In this document: positions 19,652 to 28,915 of the stretch, piece by piece
Position numbering within the stretch: the stretch's first letter is position 1
Layout: each line of letters starts with the position of its first letter
Source of the DNA: Thioalkalivibrio sulfidiphilus HL-EbGr7
Lineage (GTDB): Bacteria > Pseudomonadota > Gammaproteobacteria > Ectothiorhodospirales > Ectothiorhodospiraceae
Length of the DNA: 64,000 nt
Direction: 5' to 3'
Assembly: GCF_000021985.1 (NCBI RefSeq)
Contig: NC_011901.1
Span: 124,001-188,000 of the forward strand
Translations under genes and position numbers: made by a program
Notes under the pieces: generated by a model
What the model saw: only the letters and a program-made list of their open reading frames with translations
What the model was told of the DNA's origin: nothing
Databases searched by the model: none

Positions 19652-20167
19652 TCATGACCCAGTGCGTTCTGCCACCTGCACTTCGGAATCGGGTTCTCCC
19701 GTGGAATCGAACGTGTGCCCGGTCTGCACCTTGATGATGCGCGCATCGTCGTCGAAGTGCACGGTCACGATGGGTTCCCTGGCGATCTTCCGGGCATCGT
19801 CGCGCGCAATGCCGAAATGTCGGGCGAGCTCCTCGGTCCCCACCGCCGCGGGCGCGTGCCGGCGTTGCTTGCCGTGATAGCGAAACCAGTTATAGCCCGC
19901 CCAGGCGACGAAGATCACGGCCGCCGAGACGATGATGATCGCGTAGGTCTGGATCGCACGTAAGGTCCCCATCGGGTCATCCAGGATGTGCCGCTGGAAC
20001 AGCTCAAAGCCCAGGAACCAGCCAATCAGCGCGATGAGGGGCGTAAACAGATAGGTCCAGATCGCCCATCCCAGCAGATTGATGAATCGGCCGAGATAGC
20101 GTTTTCCCTTGGGCTCAAGATCCGCGCGTTCGATGATCCTGGGCAGGCGTGGTCGGGCGTGTGTCAT
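19652..20167 (-). CDS. pgaD: Poly-N-acetylglucosamine synthesis accessory protein PgaD
   Basis: 171 aa with two strong transmembrane segments (about 29-51 and 66-90) and a cytosolic tail. PgaD supports the PgaC glycosyltransferase, and in E. coli the pair is activated by c-di-GMP. It starts five bases after the pgaC stop and has the typical IIERADLEPKGKRYLGR lead-in to the first helix. The C-terminal extension (HFGIARDDARKIAREPIVTV) is longer than in the E. coli protein. The identification rests partly on position in the operon. Confidence 0.88.
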   Translation of the reverse strand: MTHARPRLPRIIERADLEPKGKRYLGRFINLLGWAIWTYLFTPLIALIGWFLGFELFQRHILDDPMGTLRAIQTYAIIIVSAAVIFVAWAGYNWFRYHGKQRRHAPAAVGTEELARHFGIARDDARKIAREPIVTVHFDDDARIIKVQTGHTFDSTGEPDSEVQVAERTGS

Positions 20168-20171
20168 GTGC

Positions 20172-21433
20172 TTAAGTTTCCGGGGGCCGAAGTCCACGAT
20201 CCGGACTGACCCATCGGGCACGCTTGCCGGAACGCTTGATGAGTGCGATGGGCACGGCAGCGACAGTGGTGGCCATGGATAATAACCAGAAGGCCAGTGG
20301 ATACCAGATCACCCAGAAGTAATTGCGGAAGAGCCGGTGATCAGGTTCATAGCGGCGGTCGATCATCAAGCTGACTAAGAACTGCATGAGCGCAGTCAGG
20401 CCGAGGATAACGCCCGCCCATTGCGGAATGAGCCCAGGACGGACCCATCCTTCTGGCAGATCGATGACCAGCCCCGTCAGGGCCAACAGGATGACGGCAA
20501 ACATCACGTACGCCCAGAGGACACTGGTCAGGTACTCGAGAGCGACACCCCACAAGCGGCGCTTGCGCCAGTGGAACAGGCTGGCACCATGACGCATCAC
20601 CGTCTCCACGCCGCCCTGTGCCCAGCGCAGACGCTGGCGCCACAGACCTTTGAAGGTCTCGGGCATGTAGATGTAACAAAGTGCATTGGGTTCGTAGCGG
20701 ATATCCCAATGGTCCAGCTGCAGACGCCAGGAAATGTCGATGTCCTCGGTGACCATATCGCTGCTCCAGTAGCCGATACGGTCGAGCGCGGTTCGACGGA
20801 ATCCCGCGATCACACCGGACACCGTGAAGATCCGTCCATAGATGCGCTGGGCGCGCTTGATCAATCCGATGATGGCCGAGAATTCCCCAACCTGAAGCTT
20901 GCCCAGCAGGGTGCTGCGATTGATGATTCTCGGATTGCCGGTGACGGCGCCCACCCGGGGGCCGGAAGTGAGGTGATGCATCATCCAGGCCACTGCATTG
21001 GGATGCAGCAGGGCATCGCCATCGATGCAGATCAGAAAATCGTGCTTGGCGGCCAGCGCACCTGTGCGCAGGGCAACGGCCTTGCCCTGGTTGCTGGCCA
21101 GGTGAACGACGCGCAGGCGGGGTACTCGCGGGTCAGTTGTTCGAGGATCTCGGCGCTGCTGTCCGTGCTCCCGTCATTGACGGCGATGACCTCGAAGTCC
21201 GGGTACTCGCTCGAATGCGCGTAGTGGATGGTGTCGCGGATCACTTCGGCCTCGTTGAAGCACGGGATGATGATGCTGCACGGTGCTGAGCGGCCGGTGT
21301 AGGGCAGGTGGTCGGGATCCCTCTTGTTGCGGCGTTCCCAGTGGAAGTAAAACACGATGCCGCCGATCATCCAGACCCAGGCCATGATCAGCGGATAGAA
21401 AAAGACAAAGTGCATCAGGGTGTTGGGGATCAT
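20172..21433 (-). pseudogene. pgaC: Poly-beta-1,6-N-acetylglucosamine synthase, frameshifted
   Basis: Family 2 membrane glycosyltransferase polymerising UDP-GlcNAc. The 5' part (21433 to about 21120) encodes the first TM helix and IIIPCFNEAEVI with VNDGSTDSS. The 3' part, in another frame, carries ASNQGKAVALRTGAL, the DxD-like CIDGDALLHP, VTEDIDISWRL, QRLRWAQGG and the C-terminal TM helices. The two parts join if one C is added to the run at 21119-21122: the sequence reads TACCCCGCC where TAC CCC CGC C is expected. Apart from this single-base deletion nothing is decayed. A sequencing error, slippage or a recent knockout are all possible. Confidence 0.85.
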
Positions 21434-21445
21434 GCGGATAACACC

Positions 21446-23500
21446 CTATCGGCGGTGCGGGAAGGCATTGAGCGAAATGCCCTCGAAGGTGGGGCCGAAT
21501 TCCGGTTGGTCCCGAAGAAAGTCGTCCGGGTAATAGCCAAAATTCATAACGCCACGGCGTACCAGCTGTTCCATCCAGTCGCGCAGTAGCGTGGCCTCCA
21601 GCCAGCGCCCGTCGCCACGCCAGTCGCGCGCCTGCAATTCGAAGACAACGTCGTCGAAGCCACCGAGCTTCTGTTCCACCGCATCCGCGAGCTGGGCGAG
21701 CCAGACCTCTGGCGCGAGATCGGTGCCATCCAGCCAGGGCATGGCCATGATGGCGACCTCGTCATAGGCGTCAACGAAGGCGGGCAGGGACTGGGCGAAA
21801 CGGGCTTCGGCCGCGGGATCCAGGATGACGCGGGCGTAGAGGTTGCGCGCGGTGCGAAAATCCATGGATGCGTTGGTGTGGTAGCGCAGGCGATCGATCA
21901 CCGCCTCTCCGAAATCAATCAAGGCTTGCGTCTTCTCTTTCGGATCCAGATCACAAGTCGGCAGGCGGCGGTCGGTGCCGGGCCAGCGTGCCTCGTCTCG
22001 GCAAGCAGCCAAGTCCTCGTCGGCCGCCAGGTAGGCATCGTCATGAATCAGGATGCCGGCAATGCCACTGGCCGCTATGCCCAGATCGGCATAGATCTCG
22101 CTCACGATCTCGAGTGACCGGGGAAGAAATGGACTCAGGCGGCGATAGTCGCGATCGGACGGCACCGGGTTGCCATCGGGTCCCGGTCGTTGCACCGACA
22201 GCTCGGCATGAAGTTCCGTGTCGGGCAGGTCGAATGCGAGCAGCGGCATCCAGGCGTATACGCGTACCCCGGCACGCGTGCGCAACTGCCAGGCGACTCG
22301 ATTGAACAGGTCGGCACGCACCGGCAGATGACGGTTCGGGAAATACAGCGCATCCGCGTTGCCATCGCCGTTCGGATCCGCAAAGGCCTGCAGGTAGACC
22401 GTGCGCACCTGCATCCGCTGGATGCGGTCCAGGAGTACACCGAGATTGCGGTTGGTCTGCTCCGGATCGGGATCGTAGACGTAGTCCAGGTCGATATGGA
22501 TCACGCGCTGCGGTTGGGGGGATGCCGCGCGCCTCGCGGATTCTGGCAGTGCGCTCCGTGCGATCTCGATCGGGCCGGGATCCTGGCTGATCAGCAGACG
22601 ATCAAAGCGCAAATGTTGGGTGTGATTGACCGGGTTCGAGCCCAGCGAGATCGACCAGGGCATGCCAGCCTGGGCCGCGAGCGCATCCACCTCCAGGCTG
22701 TGGGCACCGTATGGCCAGACGATGGCCCGCGGCGCGATGCCCACCATCGCCTCCAGCGAGGCACTGCTGGTGAGCAGGTCCTCGAGGATCCGCTGACGGA
22801 ATGCCTCGTGATCCTCGTATTGGAACGTATCGGGGTCATACTGGCGCGTGATCGCCGCCGGCTGCACATTGCCTTGCGGGTTTGCCAGGATGCCCCGATG
22901 CAGGTCGTGGCTGTGACTGGCGAACTCCACCAGTCCGGATGCCTGCATTTCGCGCAGCTCGGACAAGGACAGAAAGCCCTCCGCCCCGAGCGGCGCCTCG
23001 TTGTACTCGACCGTCCCGGGCGGGAGCGGGCCCATCGCAACGCCGTCAACGGCCGTAACGGCGAAGGTATCGGGGTTGTAGGTGATATCCTGGCCAGCCC
23101 AGACAGTCTCCAGCCAGCCGGTCTGCAGTGCGACCAGCGCGGGATAGCCATAGGCCTGAAGCAGCGGGAACACATGGCTGTAGACGCTCGCAAGACCGTC
23201 ATCGAAGGTCAGCAGGACAGCATTCTCGGGTAAGGGCTGTTTGCCTTCGTGCGCATCGACAATCTGCTGGAATGAAACCGGTTGCCAGCCGTTCCGCTTC
23301 ATCCAGTCAAACCATTCCGCCAGTCTCCGCGTGCTGACGGCATACGGATCCGGATCGAGCCCGGGCACCAGGTCGTCACGCACATCGTGATAGGACAGCG
23401 CGAGGAAGTGCCCCTCCGGGATGGTGAAGGTTTGCTGGGCAACTACAGGGTTGTGACCAAGGCCCAGGAGCACCATCAGGATCATGAGCAGACGGCGCAT
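21446..23500 (-). CDS. pgaB: PNAG N-deacetylase/hydrolase
   Basis: 684-aa periplasmic protein with an N-terminal Sec signal (MRRLLMILMVLLGLG...VVAQQ). It lacks the lipobox Cys of E. coli PgaB. Domain 1 (about 30-310) is a CE4 deacetylase: metal/catalytic motifs ALSYHDV, LLTFDDGLASVY and SHSHDLHRG. Domain 2 (about 330-670) is the PgaB-type hexosaminidase-like domain with HIDLDYVYDPD and ILIHDDAYL. It partly deacetylates PNAG before export. Its ATG overlaps the pgaA stop (ATGA) and its stop lies 12 nt before pgaC. Confidence 0.94.
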   Translation of the reverse strand: MRRLLMILMVLLGLGHNPVVAQQTFTIPEGHFLALSYHDVRDDLVPGLDPDPYAVSTRRLAEWFDWMKRNGWQPVSFQQIVDAHEGKQPLPENAVLLTFDDGLASVYSHVFPLLQAYGYPALVALQTGWLETVWAGQDITYNPDTFAVTAVDGVAMGPLPPGTVEYNEAPLGAEGFLSLSELREMQASGLVEFASHSHDLHRGILANPQGNVQPAAITRQYDPDTFQYEDHEAFRQRILEDLLTSSASLEAMVGIAPRAIVWPYGAHSLEVDALAAQAGMPWSISLGSNPVNHTQHLRFDRLLISQDPGPIEIARSALPESARRAASPQPQRVIHIDLDYVYDPDPEQTNRNLGVLLDRIQRMQVRTVYLQAFADPNGDGNADALYFPNRHLPVRADLFNRVAWQLRTRAGVRVYAWMPLLAFDLPDTELHAELSVQRPGPDGNPVPSDRDYRRLSPFLPRSLEIVSEIYADLGIAASGIAGILIHDDAYLAADEDLAACRDEARWPGTDRRLPTCDLDPKEKTQALIDFGEAVIDRLRYHTNASMDFRTARNLYARVILDPAAEARFAQSLPAFVDAYDEVAIMAMPWLDGTDLAPEVWLAQLADAVEQKLGGFDDVVFELQARDWRGDGRWLEATLLRDWMEQLVRRGVMNFGYYPDDFLRDQPEFGPTFEGISLNAFPHRR

Positions 23501-25977
23501 CAGAAGATCCCTCGCAGGCGCACAAGCCCGAACAGACGGTTTTCCCGGTCGCCATCGTAGGTGGTGGAGCCCCAGCCCACGCCGTAATCGAAGCCCCAGC
23601 GGCGATCCAGGCTCCAGCGATGCTCGTAGCGCAGTGCGATGGCCGGATCGCTGCCGAACCCGGACTGGTAGCCGGCCCCTGCTGCGGCATGGAAGTGCTG
23701 GGTCAAGGAGCGGTCATAGTGGCGCCAGGTTATCCACTGGTGGTCCACCCGGATGGACAGGCTGGCGGACTGCTCCGGGTTGAAATAGGGCCCGCCCGGC
23801 TGGCTGTTGTTCTGGAAATAGACATCGGCGCCCAGGTCGGTGGCATGGTGGGCGTTGGCGAACACCCGATGGGTCACCCCAGTGCCCAGCGAAGTGCGGC
23901 GATTGCCGTCATCGATCGAGAGCAGGCCGAGCCTGGTGTAGGCTGACAGCGATTCGTGGGCACGCCAGTCCACGGAAGCCGAGACCGCCCAGCCTTCCAG
24001 GCCCGCATCGATTGCACGCAAGGGTGTTTCCATCGAGACGCTGTCGGCTTCGATGCCGAAACGCCAGTGGTCATTGAGCCACTGCGACCACCCGGCCGCG
24101 ACACCGGGGTTGGTGTCGTTCGTCAAATCACGATCGAGACGTACCCAGGCCTGCTTGCGTCGGGCAGCCCACTCGACACCTGCGCCGATGCGTTCATGAC
24201 GTGCCTGCGTCTCATCGAAGGTAGCTGTAGAGTCACGGTGTTCCAGAAAGACCCGGTGCGCATGAGCGGACCAGGGCGAATTCAGCCGCGTACGCCACGT
24301 CCGGTCGCGATCGCCGCTGACCAGGCCATCGCCACCCGAGGTTCGGCCAAAAATCAGCTCGCTCTCGATGGAGGGGCGGTCACGGTCCTCCAGTTCTGCG
24401 GATAGACGCTGCACATCCCGGCTGCGCGGGTAGTCGGCCCTCAGGGAGGCAAGCTCTTGCTTCCAGGCATCGTGCTCACCCAGGTCCCGCGCATTTTCCG
24501 CCCGATTCAGCCGTGTATCCCGCGCATCGGGCGCCCAGCGTTCGGCGATTTCGGTGATCTCACGCGAGCGGGCCGGCCAGCCTCGCCAGCGGGCGATGCG
24601 TGCCTGGGTGTTGCGCAGCCCCGCGTGCGCAGGCGCCTGACGCACCAATTCGCTACTGCGTTCCCAGGCCAGGCCAAGATCCTGCCGATAGGCTGCGTCG
24701 TAGGCGTGAAGGTGATCAATGTCTACCCGCTCCCAGTTGGGGATCGGGTCCCGGTCCGGGCCAACACTCAGCCACACCGGGGTGTGACGGTAGGCCTCAT
24801 CCAGGTGATCCGCTGCTGCCGCATAATCCTCGAGTGCGATGTGCGTGTAATAGAGATCCAGCAACAGCGAGGCCTCCGGCGGCTCATCCTCCGGTATCAG
24901 GGACTGGTACAGGGGCAGGGCCGCTCGCGGCTGTTGCTCGGCCAGATAGGCATCCGCTGCTGCCCGGCGCACAAAGGGCGGGGCTGCTGTCGGCTCCGGT
25001 AATGCCTCGAATGCATCGATGGCCTCGGGCATTCGCTCGAGTTCGCGCAGTAATGCAACCCGGTCGAAGCGGACCCGAAGGTGTTGAGGGTGCGTATCAG
25101 GGACACGCGAAAGAAATCCGTCTACCCTCGCCAGGGCCTGATCCAGCGCCCGGTTTCGCTCACGGTGGCGGCCTGCGGCCTCCATCTCGGCGCGGATGTC
25201 GAGCGCCTGCCGGATGTCCGTTGCGATTGCCTCTGCATCGGCTTGATGGCGAATGTCATCCTCGAACAGATCCGGACGTTCCTGCATCGCGGCAAACGCC
25301 CGGTTGCTGGCCCCCAGCATCCACAGGGCCATGGCCTGTTCCTGAAAGGCCAGGGCATATTGTGGGTCGCGGGCACGCGCTCGATTGGCCAGCGCCAGTG
25401 CCTCGTGCGATGCACCCGACTGGCGCAGGGCATAGGCCATCAGGGCCAGTTCATGGGCCGATTCGGGCAAGGGGTGAATGTGTGCAATGGCCTGGCGTGC
25501 CGCCGGGATGTCGCCAGCCTCGGCGCTGGTCACGGCAAAGAGGATCTGCGCGGAGGTGCCCACCCGCTTCCTGGACTCGCGCAGGACATCCGCCGCCGCC
25601 GTGAATTCACCCTGGTCACGCAGGGCAGCAGCCCAGCTCATGTGGGCATAGTCCGGCACGGATTCGGGATCGAGGCCCGCCGTTCGTGCCGCAATCCCGG
25701 CATTGTCGCCAGACAGGCGCAGCACGACGATCAGGTCTGCCTGCAGAAGAGGCTGGTTCGGGAATTGATTATCCAGCGTCCGCAGTCGATCTGCGGCCTC
25801 GTCTATGCGTCCCTCACGGGCGAGTTCGACGGCCGATTCCCGCTGCTGGTCAAGGCTGCTGGCATACCCGGGAGCCAACAGGGCCCATGGCAGCATTAGC
25901 ACGCAGGTGATCCGCGCGAATCCCGCGATCGAGCGAAGGTGTGTCCGCCCCCGGCGATGTTCCCTTGCCGCGTCCAT
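23500..25977 (-). CDS. pgaA: PNAG outer-membrane export porin
   Basis: About 825 aa: a hydrophobic signal (ITCVLMLPWALLAPGYAS) 25 residues in, then helical TPR-like repeats (about 45-500) and a C-terminal beta-barrel ending in FGLVRLRGIF with a terminal Phe, typical of outer-membrane barrels. PgaA exports the deacetylated polymer. The start is uncertain: ATG 25977 gives a slightly long n-region, while the frame stays open to a TTG at 26115. It is first in a pgaABCD operon with tight overlaps. Confidence 0.9.
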   Translation of the reverse strand: MDAAREHRRGRTHLRSIAGFARITCVLMLPWALLAPGYASSLDQQRESAVELAREGRIDEAADRLRTLDNQFPNQPLLQADLIVVLRLSGDNAGIAARTAGLDPESVPDYAHMSWAAALRDQGEFTAAADVLRESRKRVGTSAQILFAVTSAEAGDIPAARQAIAHIHPLPESAHELALMAYALRQSGASHEALALANRARARDPQYALAFQEQAMALWMLGASNRAFAAMQERPDLFEDDIRHQADAEAIATDIRQALDIRAEMEAAGRHRERNRALDQALARVDGFLSRVPDTHPQHLRVRFDRVALLRELERMPEAIDAFEALPEPTAAPPFVRRAAADAYLAEQQPRAALPLYQSLIPEDEPPEASLLLDLYYTHIALEDYAAAADHLDEAYRHTPVWLSVGPDRDPIPNWERVDIDHLHAYDAAYRQDLGLAWERSSELVRQAPAHAGLRNTQARIARWRGWPARSREITEIAERWAPDARDTRLNRAENARDLGEHDAWKQELASLRADYPRSRDVQRLSAELEDRDRPSIESELIFGRTSGGDGLVSGDRDRTWRTRLNSPWSAHAHRVFLEHRDSTATFDETQARHERIGAGVEWAARRKQAWVRLDRDLTNDTNPGVAAGWSQWLNDHWRFGIEADSVSMETPLRAIDAGLEGWAVSASVDWRAHESLSAYTRLGLLSIDDGNRRTSLGTGVTHRVFANAHHATDLGADVYFQNNSQPGGPYFNPEQSASLSIRVDHQWITWRHYDRSLTQHFHAAAGAGYQSGFGSDPAIALRYEHRWSLDRRWGFDYGVGWGSTTYDGDRENRLFGLVRLRGIF

Positions 25978-26389
25978 CAGCCCGGCTGCCCGAGATCGTT
26001 CACGTTTGATGAGGGCGCCATGCGGGAGATGCGGGCCTCGGGATTGGCTGTCGGGTACCAGGACATATCTCACCGATACGATGGGGGATTCCCTCTGCCT
26101 CAGCGCGTAGAGCAATAAAGCTATATTTCACATGCACTTACTAAACGCGAGGGGGGCGAGGTCTGCGGTGAGAAAGTGTACCCCGTCACAGAATGAATTT
26201 CATGTCATTGACAATGCGAGATTTATATGAATTGGCATGGCGGGTGAATGAGCCCGGACGGCGGGGGGGATGCGGCGGAGTGCGAGTTGATGAGTGAGTG
26301 CCATCAATCGGCCTGTGCGGCCGTGAGGTGGTGGTGGTCAGGCGTTCCTGGTCGCCGGCATTCGTGATCCTTGATGTGCGCTATCCAGG
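25978..26389. other. Intergenic region upstream of pgaA
   Basis: About 410 nt, AT-richer than the surroundings from 26100 to 26250. It should hold the pga promoter and leader. I see no convincing -35/-10 pair on the minus strand and no repeat element. Confidence 0.5.
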
Positions 26390-26605
26390 TCAGAGATTCG
26401 CCGCCGTTGACGGCCGCTGAGACTTGCGGGATTTCACCCAGATCTCCAGCTCCTCGGCGGGCAGCGGCTTGCTCATGTGATAGCCCTGCGCGGCGTCACA
26501 GCCGTGATCCCTGAGGAAGTTCCAGGTCTGGCGGGTTTCCACGCCCTCCGCCACCACCTCCAGGCCCAGGCTGTGCAGACGCGGCTTGAGGTCAGAGACT
26601 GGCAT
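26390..26605 (-). pseudogene. Remnant of an EAL-domain phosphodiesterase (C-terminal fragment)
   Basis: The frame encodes only the last part of an EAL domain: LHSLGLEVVAEGVET, then FLRDHGCDAAQGYHMSKPLPAEELEIW. The catalytic EAL, DDFG and other metal-binding parts are absent and the sequence just upstream is unrelated, so this is a truncated gene. It lies next to the pga operon, where c-di-GMP enzymes are often found, and could be the remains of a local regulator. Confidence 0.8.
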
Positions 26606-27008
26606 GGTGTGGGTTGTGCTCCCGGGGGTGGAGGGCGCCGTCGTCGCGGCCTGCCTGGTCCCACGTCCCTGTCCGCTTGCGCTGGATTCTTGTTATTTGC
26701 TCCTCGGAATCTTATAGCAGGCTTCAAGGAGCAGCAGAAATACAATTTTTCGTGTCTATTACAACTACGCGACAGATGGTTGGATTATGGGATTGGGCTG
26801 TCTCTGGGTCGAAGACAGCCGAACGAAGCAGGGTGTCTATCAGGCTTGAGTTAAGAAATCTGGCCACCCTGGGCGTAATCGCTGTTGACCATAAAGAAAT
26901 TCCAGTTATCCGGCGGACGCCGAGAGCCGCCCCTAATGCGGACCCCGGGCCCTGGTATCGGCGGCGGGACTCGCATACCGTGATCGGAACTCACTTGTGG
27001 GAGTAGGG
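26606..27008. other. Intergenic region without a recognisable gene
   Basis: About 400 nt, relatively AT-rich between 26690 and 26900. Frames here lack family resemblance and normal codon use. No repeat or terminator was recognised. Confidence 0.5.
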
Positions 27009-27848
27009 ATGTCCGAATCTCCATCCTCCGGCGGCTGGCTGGTCCGCCAGCGCGAACTGCGCCTGATGCTCGGGCTGCTGGCCCTGATCACCCTGCTGCT
27101 GATCCTGGAGCGGGCCCTGCCGGGCATGGCCGACGGCGCCGTGCTGCTCAGTGCCGCAGTCCTGTGGCTGCCCGTGCTGGCCCTGCTGTTCTGGCGCCGA
27201 CGCATGGCCCGCCGTGCCTGGCTGCGGGTGCACCTGCGCCCCGAGAGTCCCTGGACGCGGCGCCTGCGCGGCGGCCTGCTGATGCTCATCACCCAGGCCC
27301 TGCTGGCCGCGTTCCTGGCCCTGGCCCTGCTGGTGTCCCTGGCCCGGGGGATCCCTCCCTTGACCTGGATCGTGCTGGTGCTGTGCGTGCCGCTCTGGGC
27401 CATGGCCTGGCGCGGCCTTCAGACGTATCTGGATCGGCATGCCAGCGAGGAGTTCCTGCCCGTGACCGCGGCGCGACTGCTGGTCTGGAGCGCCGCCGGC
27501 CTGTTGCTGCTGGGGCTGGCCACCTGGGGACTGTGGCGGCCGCTCCCGGATCTGGGCGAGCTAAGCCTGTTCGAAGCGGTGCGGCATTTCGCCGCCAGCC
27601 AGGAGGCGGAAAGCCCCCTGCTGCGCTTTCTGCTGACCCTGACCACCGCCCTGGACGGGGCGCGTCACTGGCTGGCCCAGCACTGGTTCGAGGGTCTGCC
27701 GGGTGTGGGGCTGCGTCTTGTCGCCTGGATGGTGGTGCTGGTCCAGGAATGGCTGTTCGTGTGGCCCTGCCTGCTGCTGTGGGAGGCCGTCTCTCATGTA
27801 GTCTATGGACATGCAGCCCGTCCCGAGTCCGGCCCCGGCGTCGCCTGA
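27009..27848 (+). CDS. Polytopic membrane protein of unknown function
   Basis: 279 aa with about six hydrophobic helices (about 18-37, 44-62, 89-113, 116-134, 156-176, 237-258) and a Leu-rich composition. I do not recognise the family. ATG 27009 is preferred because GGGAG lies a few bases upstream (26999-27003). The next gene starts 44 nt before this one ends, so the two are coupled and probably form one complex or pathway step. Confidence 0.75.
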   Translation: MSESPSSGGWLVRQRELRLMLGLLALITLLLILERALPGMADGAVLLSAAVLWLPVLALLFWRRRMARRAWLRVHLRPESPWTRRLRGGLLMLITQALLAAFLALALLVSLARGIPPLTWIVLVLCVPLWAMAWRGLQTYLDRHASEEFLPVTAARLLVWSAAGLLLLGLATWGLWRPLPDLGELSLFEAVRHFAASQEAESPLLRFLLTLTTALDGARHWLAQHWFEGLPGVGLRLVAWMVVLVQEWLFVWPCLLLWEAVSHVVYGHAARPESGPGVA

Positions 27849-28902
27849 CGCCAACCGTTTCCACCTTCCCTACCTGCTGGCGGTGCTCGCCGCCATGGCC
27901 GCCCTGCTGTGGACGCTCACCGCCGAGGATCCCTGGGGCTGGCTGATGCCCCGATACCTGGAGGTGGAGATCCAGGCGCAGGTCTACCGGGTCCCGGAGC
28001 GCGAGCTCGAACGTCTGTCCCGCACCCGGCCCGCGTGGCTCGACCAGGCCGAAGCCGAGGCCCTGGAACGCCTGTCCCTGGGCGTGAGCCGGGAGCTGGA
28101 CCTGCTGTTCGAACGGGTGCACGGGCGTGTGCCCGAGTTCGCGGAGTGGTACTACTCGGTGCCCGGCGTGACCCTGCGCCTGCTGGCCGCCGTGCCAAAC
28201 CCGTTCTGGACTGGCAGGGGTGATGTGCTGGTGGACGCCGTGACTGAGCGGCTGTTTCCCGAGGATATCTGGCGTGAGGAACTGGCGGCCCTGGACCGGG
28301 CGGTGGCGGCCCTGCACAGCCGCGAGCTGGCCACCCTGGAGGCCGGCTGGCTTGCCTGGCTGGCCCGGGAGCTTGCCCCCTTCCGCCAGGAGGGCTCTGC
28401 GGCGGCAGGCGAACCCATCGACGTGCAGCAGCGCCTGCGGGGCCACGTGGTCGGGTTACTGGATGGGGACTCGATCGGCCTGCAGATGACCGCGGGTGCC
28501 GGCGCCGGCGCCCTGCTCGCCCGGGCGGCGATCACCCGGGTAAATGCCGCCGCCGCCAGCGCCCGGGCCGCCGCCCGCCTGGCAGGCCGGGGCACTGCCG
28601 GGGCCAGCACCGCCGCCTGCGGCTTCACCGGCCCTCTGGCCATCGGCTGCGGCGTGGTGGTGTTCGTGGGCGGCATCCTGGGCACCGAGTGGGTACTCCT
28701 GAAGGCCGACGAGGCGCTCAACCGCGACGACCTGGAGCGGGCGCTGCACGCCAGCGTGGACGCCCTGCGCGGGACCATGGAGGTGGAATACGCGCGGCCG
28801 TTCCTTGCCCTGTTCGAGTCCGACGTGAACATCCTGGCCGAGGGCGTGCAGGCCAGCCTGCGTCCCGTGGATCGTTTGCGCGGTGCCGGGGTGCAGCGCT
28901 GA
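27805..28902 (+). CDS. Membrane-anchored protein of unknown function
   Basis: 365 aa. There is an N-terminal hydrophobic helix (about 22-42), a soluble helical region rich in Arg/Glu/Leu (about 50-235), then an Ala/Gly-rich hydrophobic stretch (about 237-290) with small-residue packing motifs and a CGFTGPLAIGCG segment. No family is recognised. It overlaps the preceding membrane-protein gene by 44 nt. The last 65 nt of the gene recur, diverged, at 30731-30796 beyond ppk2 and a macrodomain gene. Confidence 0.75.
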   Translation: MDMQPVPSPAPASPDANRFHLPYLLAVLAAMAALLWTLTAEDPWGWLMPRYLEVEIQAQVYRVPERELERLSRTRPAWLDQAEAEALERLSLGVSRELDLLFERVHGRVPEFAEWYYSVPGVTLRLLAAVPNPFWTGRGDVLVDAVTERLFPEDIWREELAALDRAVAALHSRELATLEAGWLAWLARELAPFRQEGSAAAGEPIDVQQRLRGHVVGLLDGDSIGLQMTAGAGAGALLARAAITRVNAAAASARAAARLAGRGTAGASTAACGFTGPLAIGCGVVVFVGGILGTEWVLLKADEALNRDDLERALHASVDALRGTMEVEYARPFLALFESDVNILAEGVQASLRPVDRLRGAGVQR

Positions 28903-28915
28903 ACAGCACCGGCTC

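Noticed and set aside
26614-27006. A plus-strand coding region before the membrane module
   Set aside because: Its translation has no recognisable pattern and the region is AT-richer with no ribosome-binding site.
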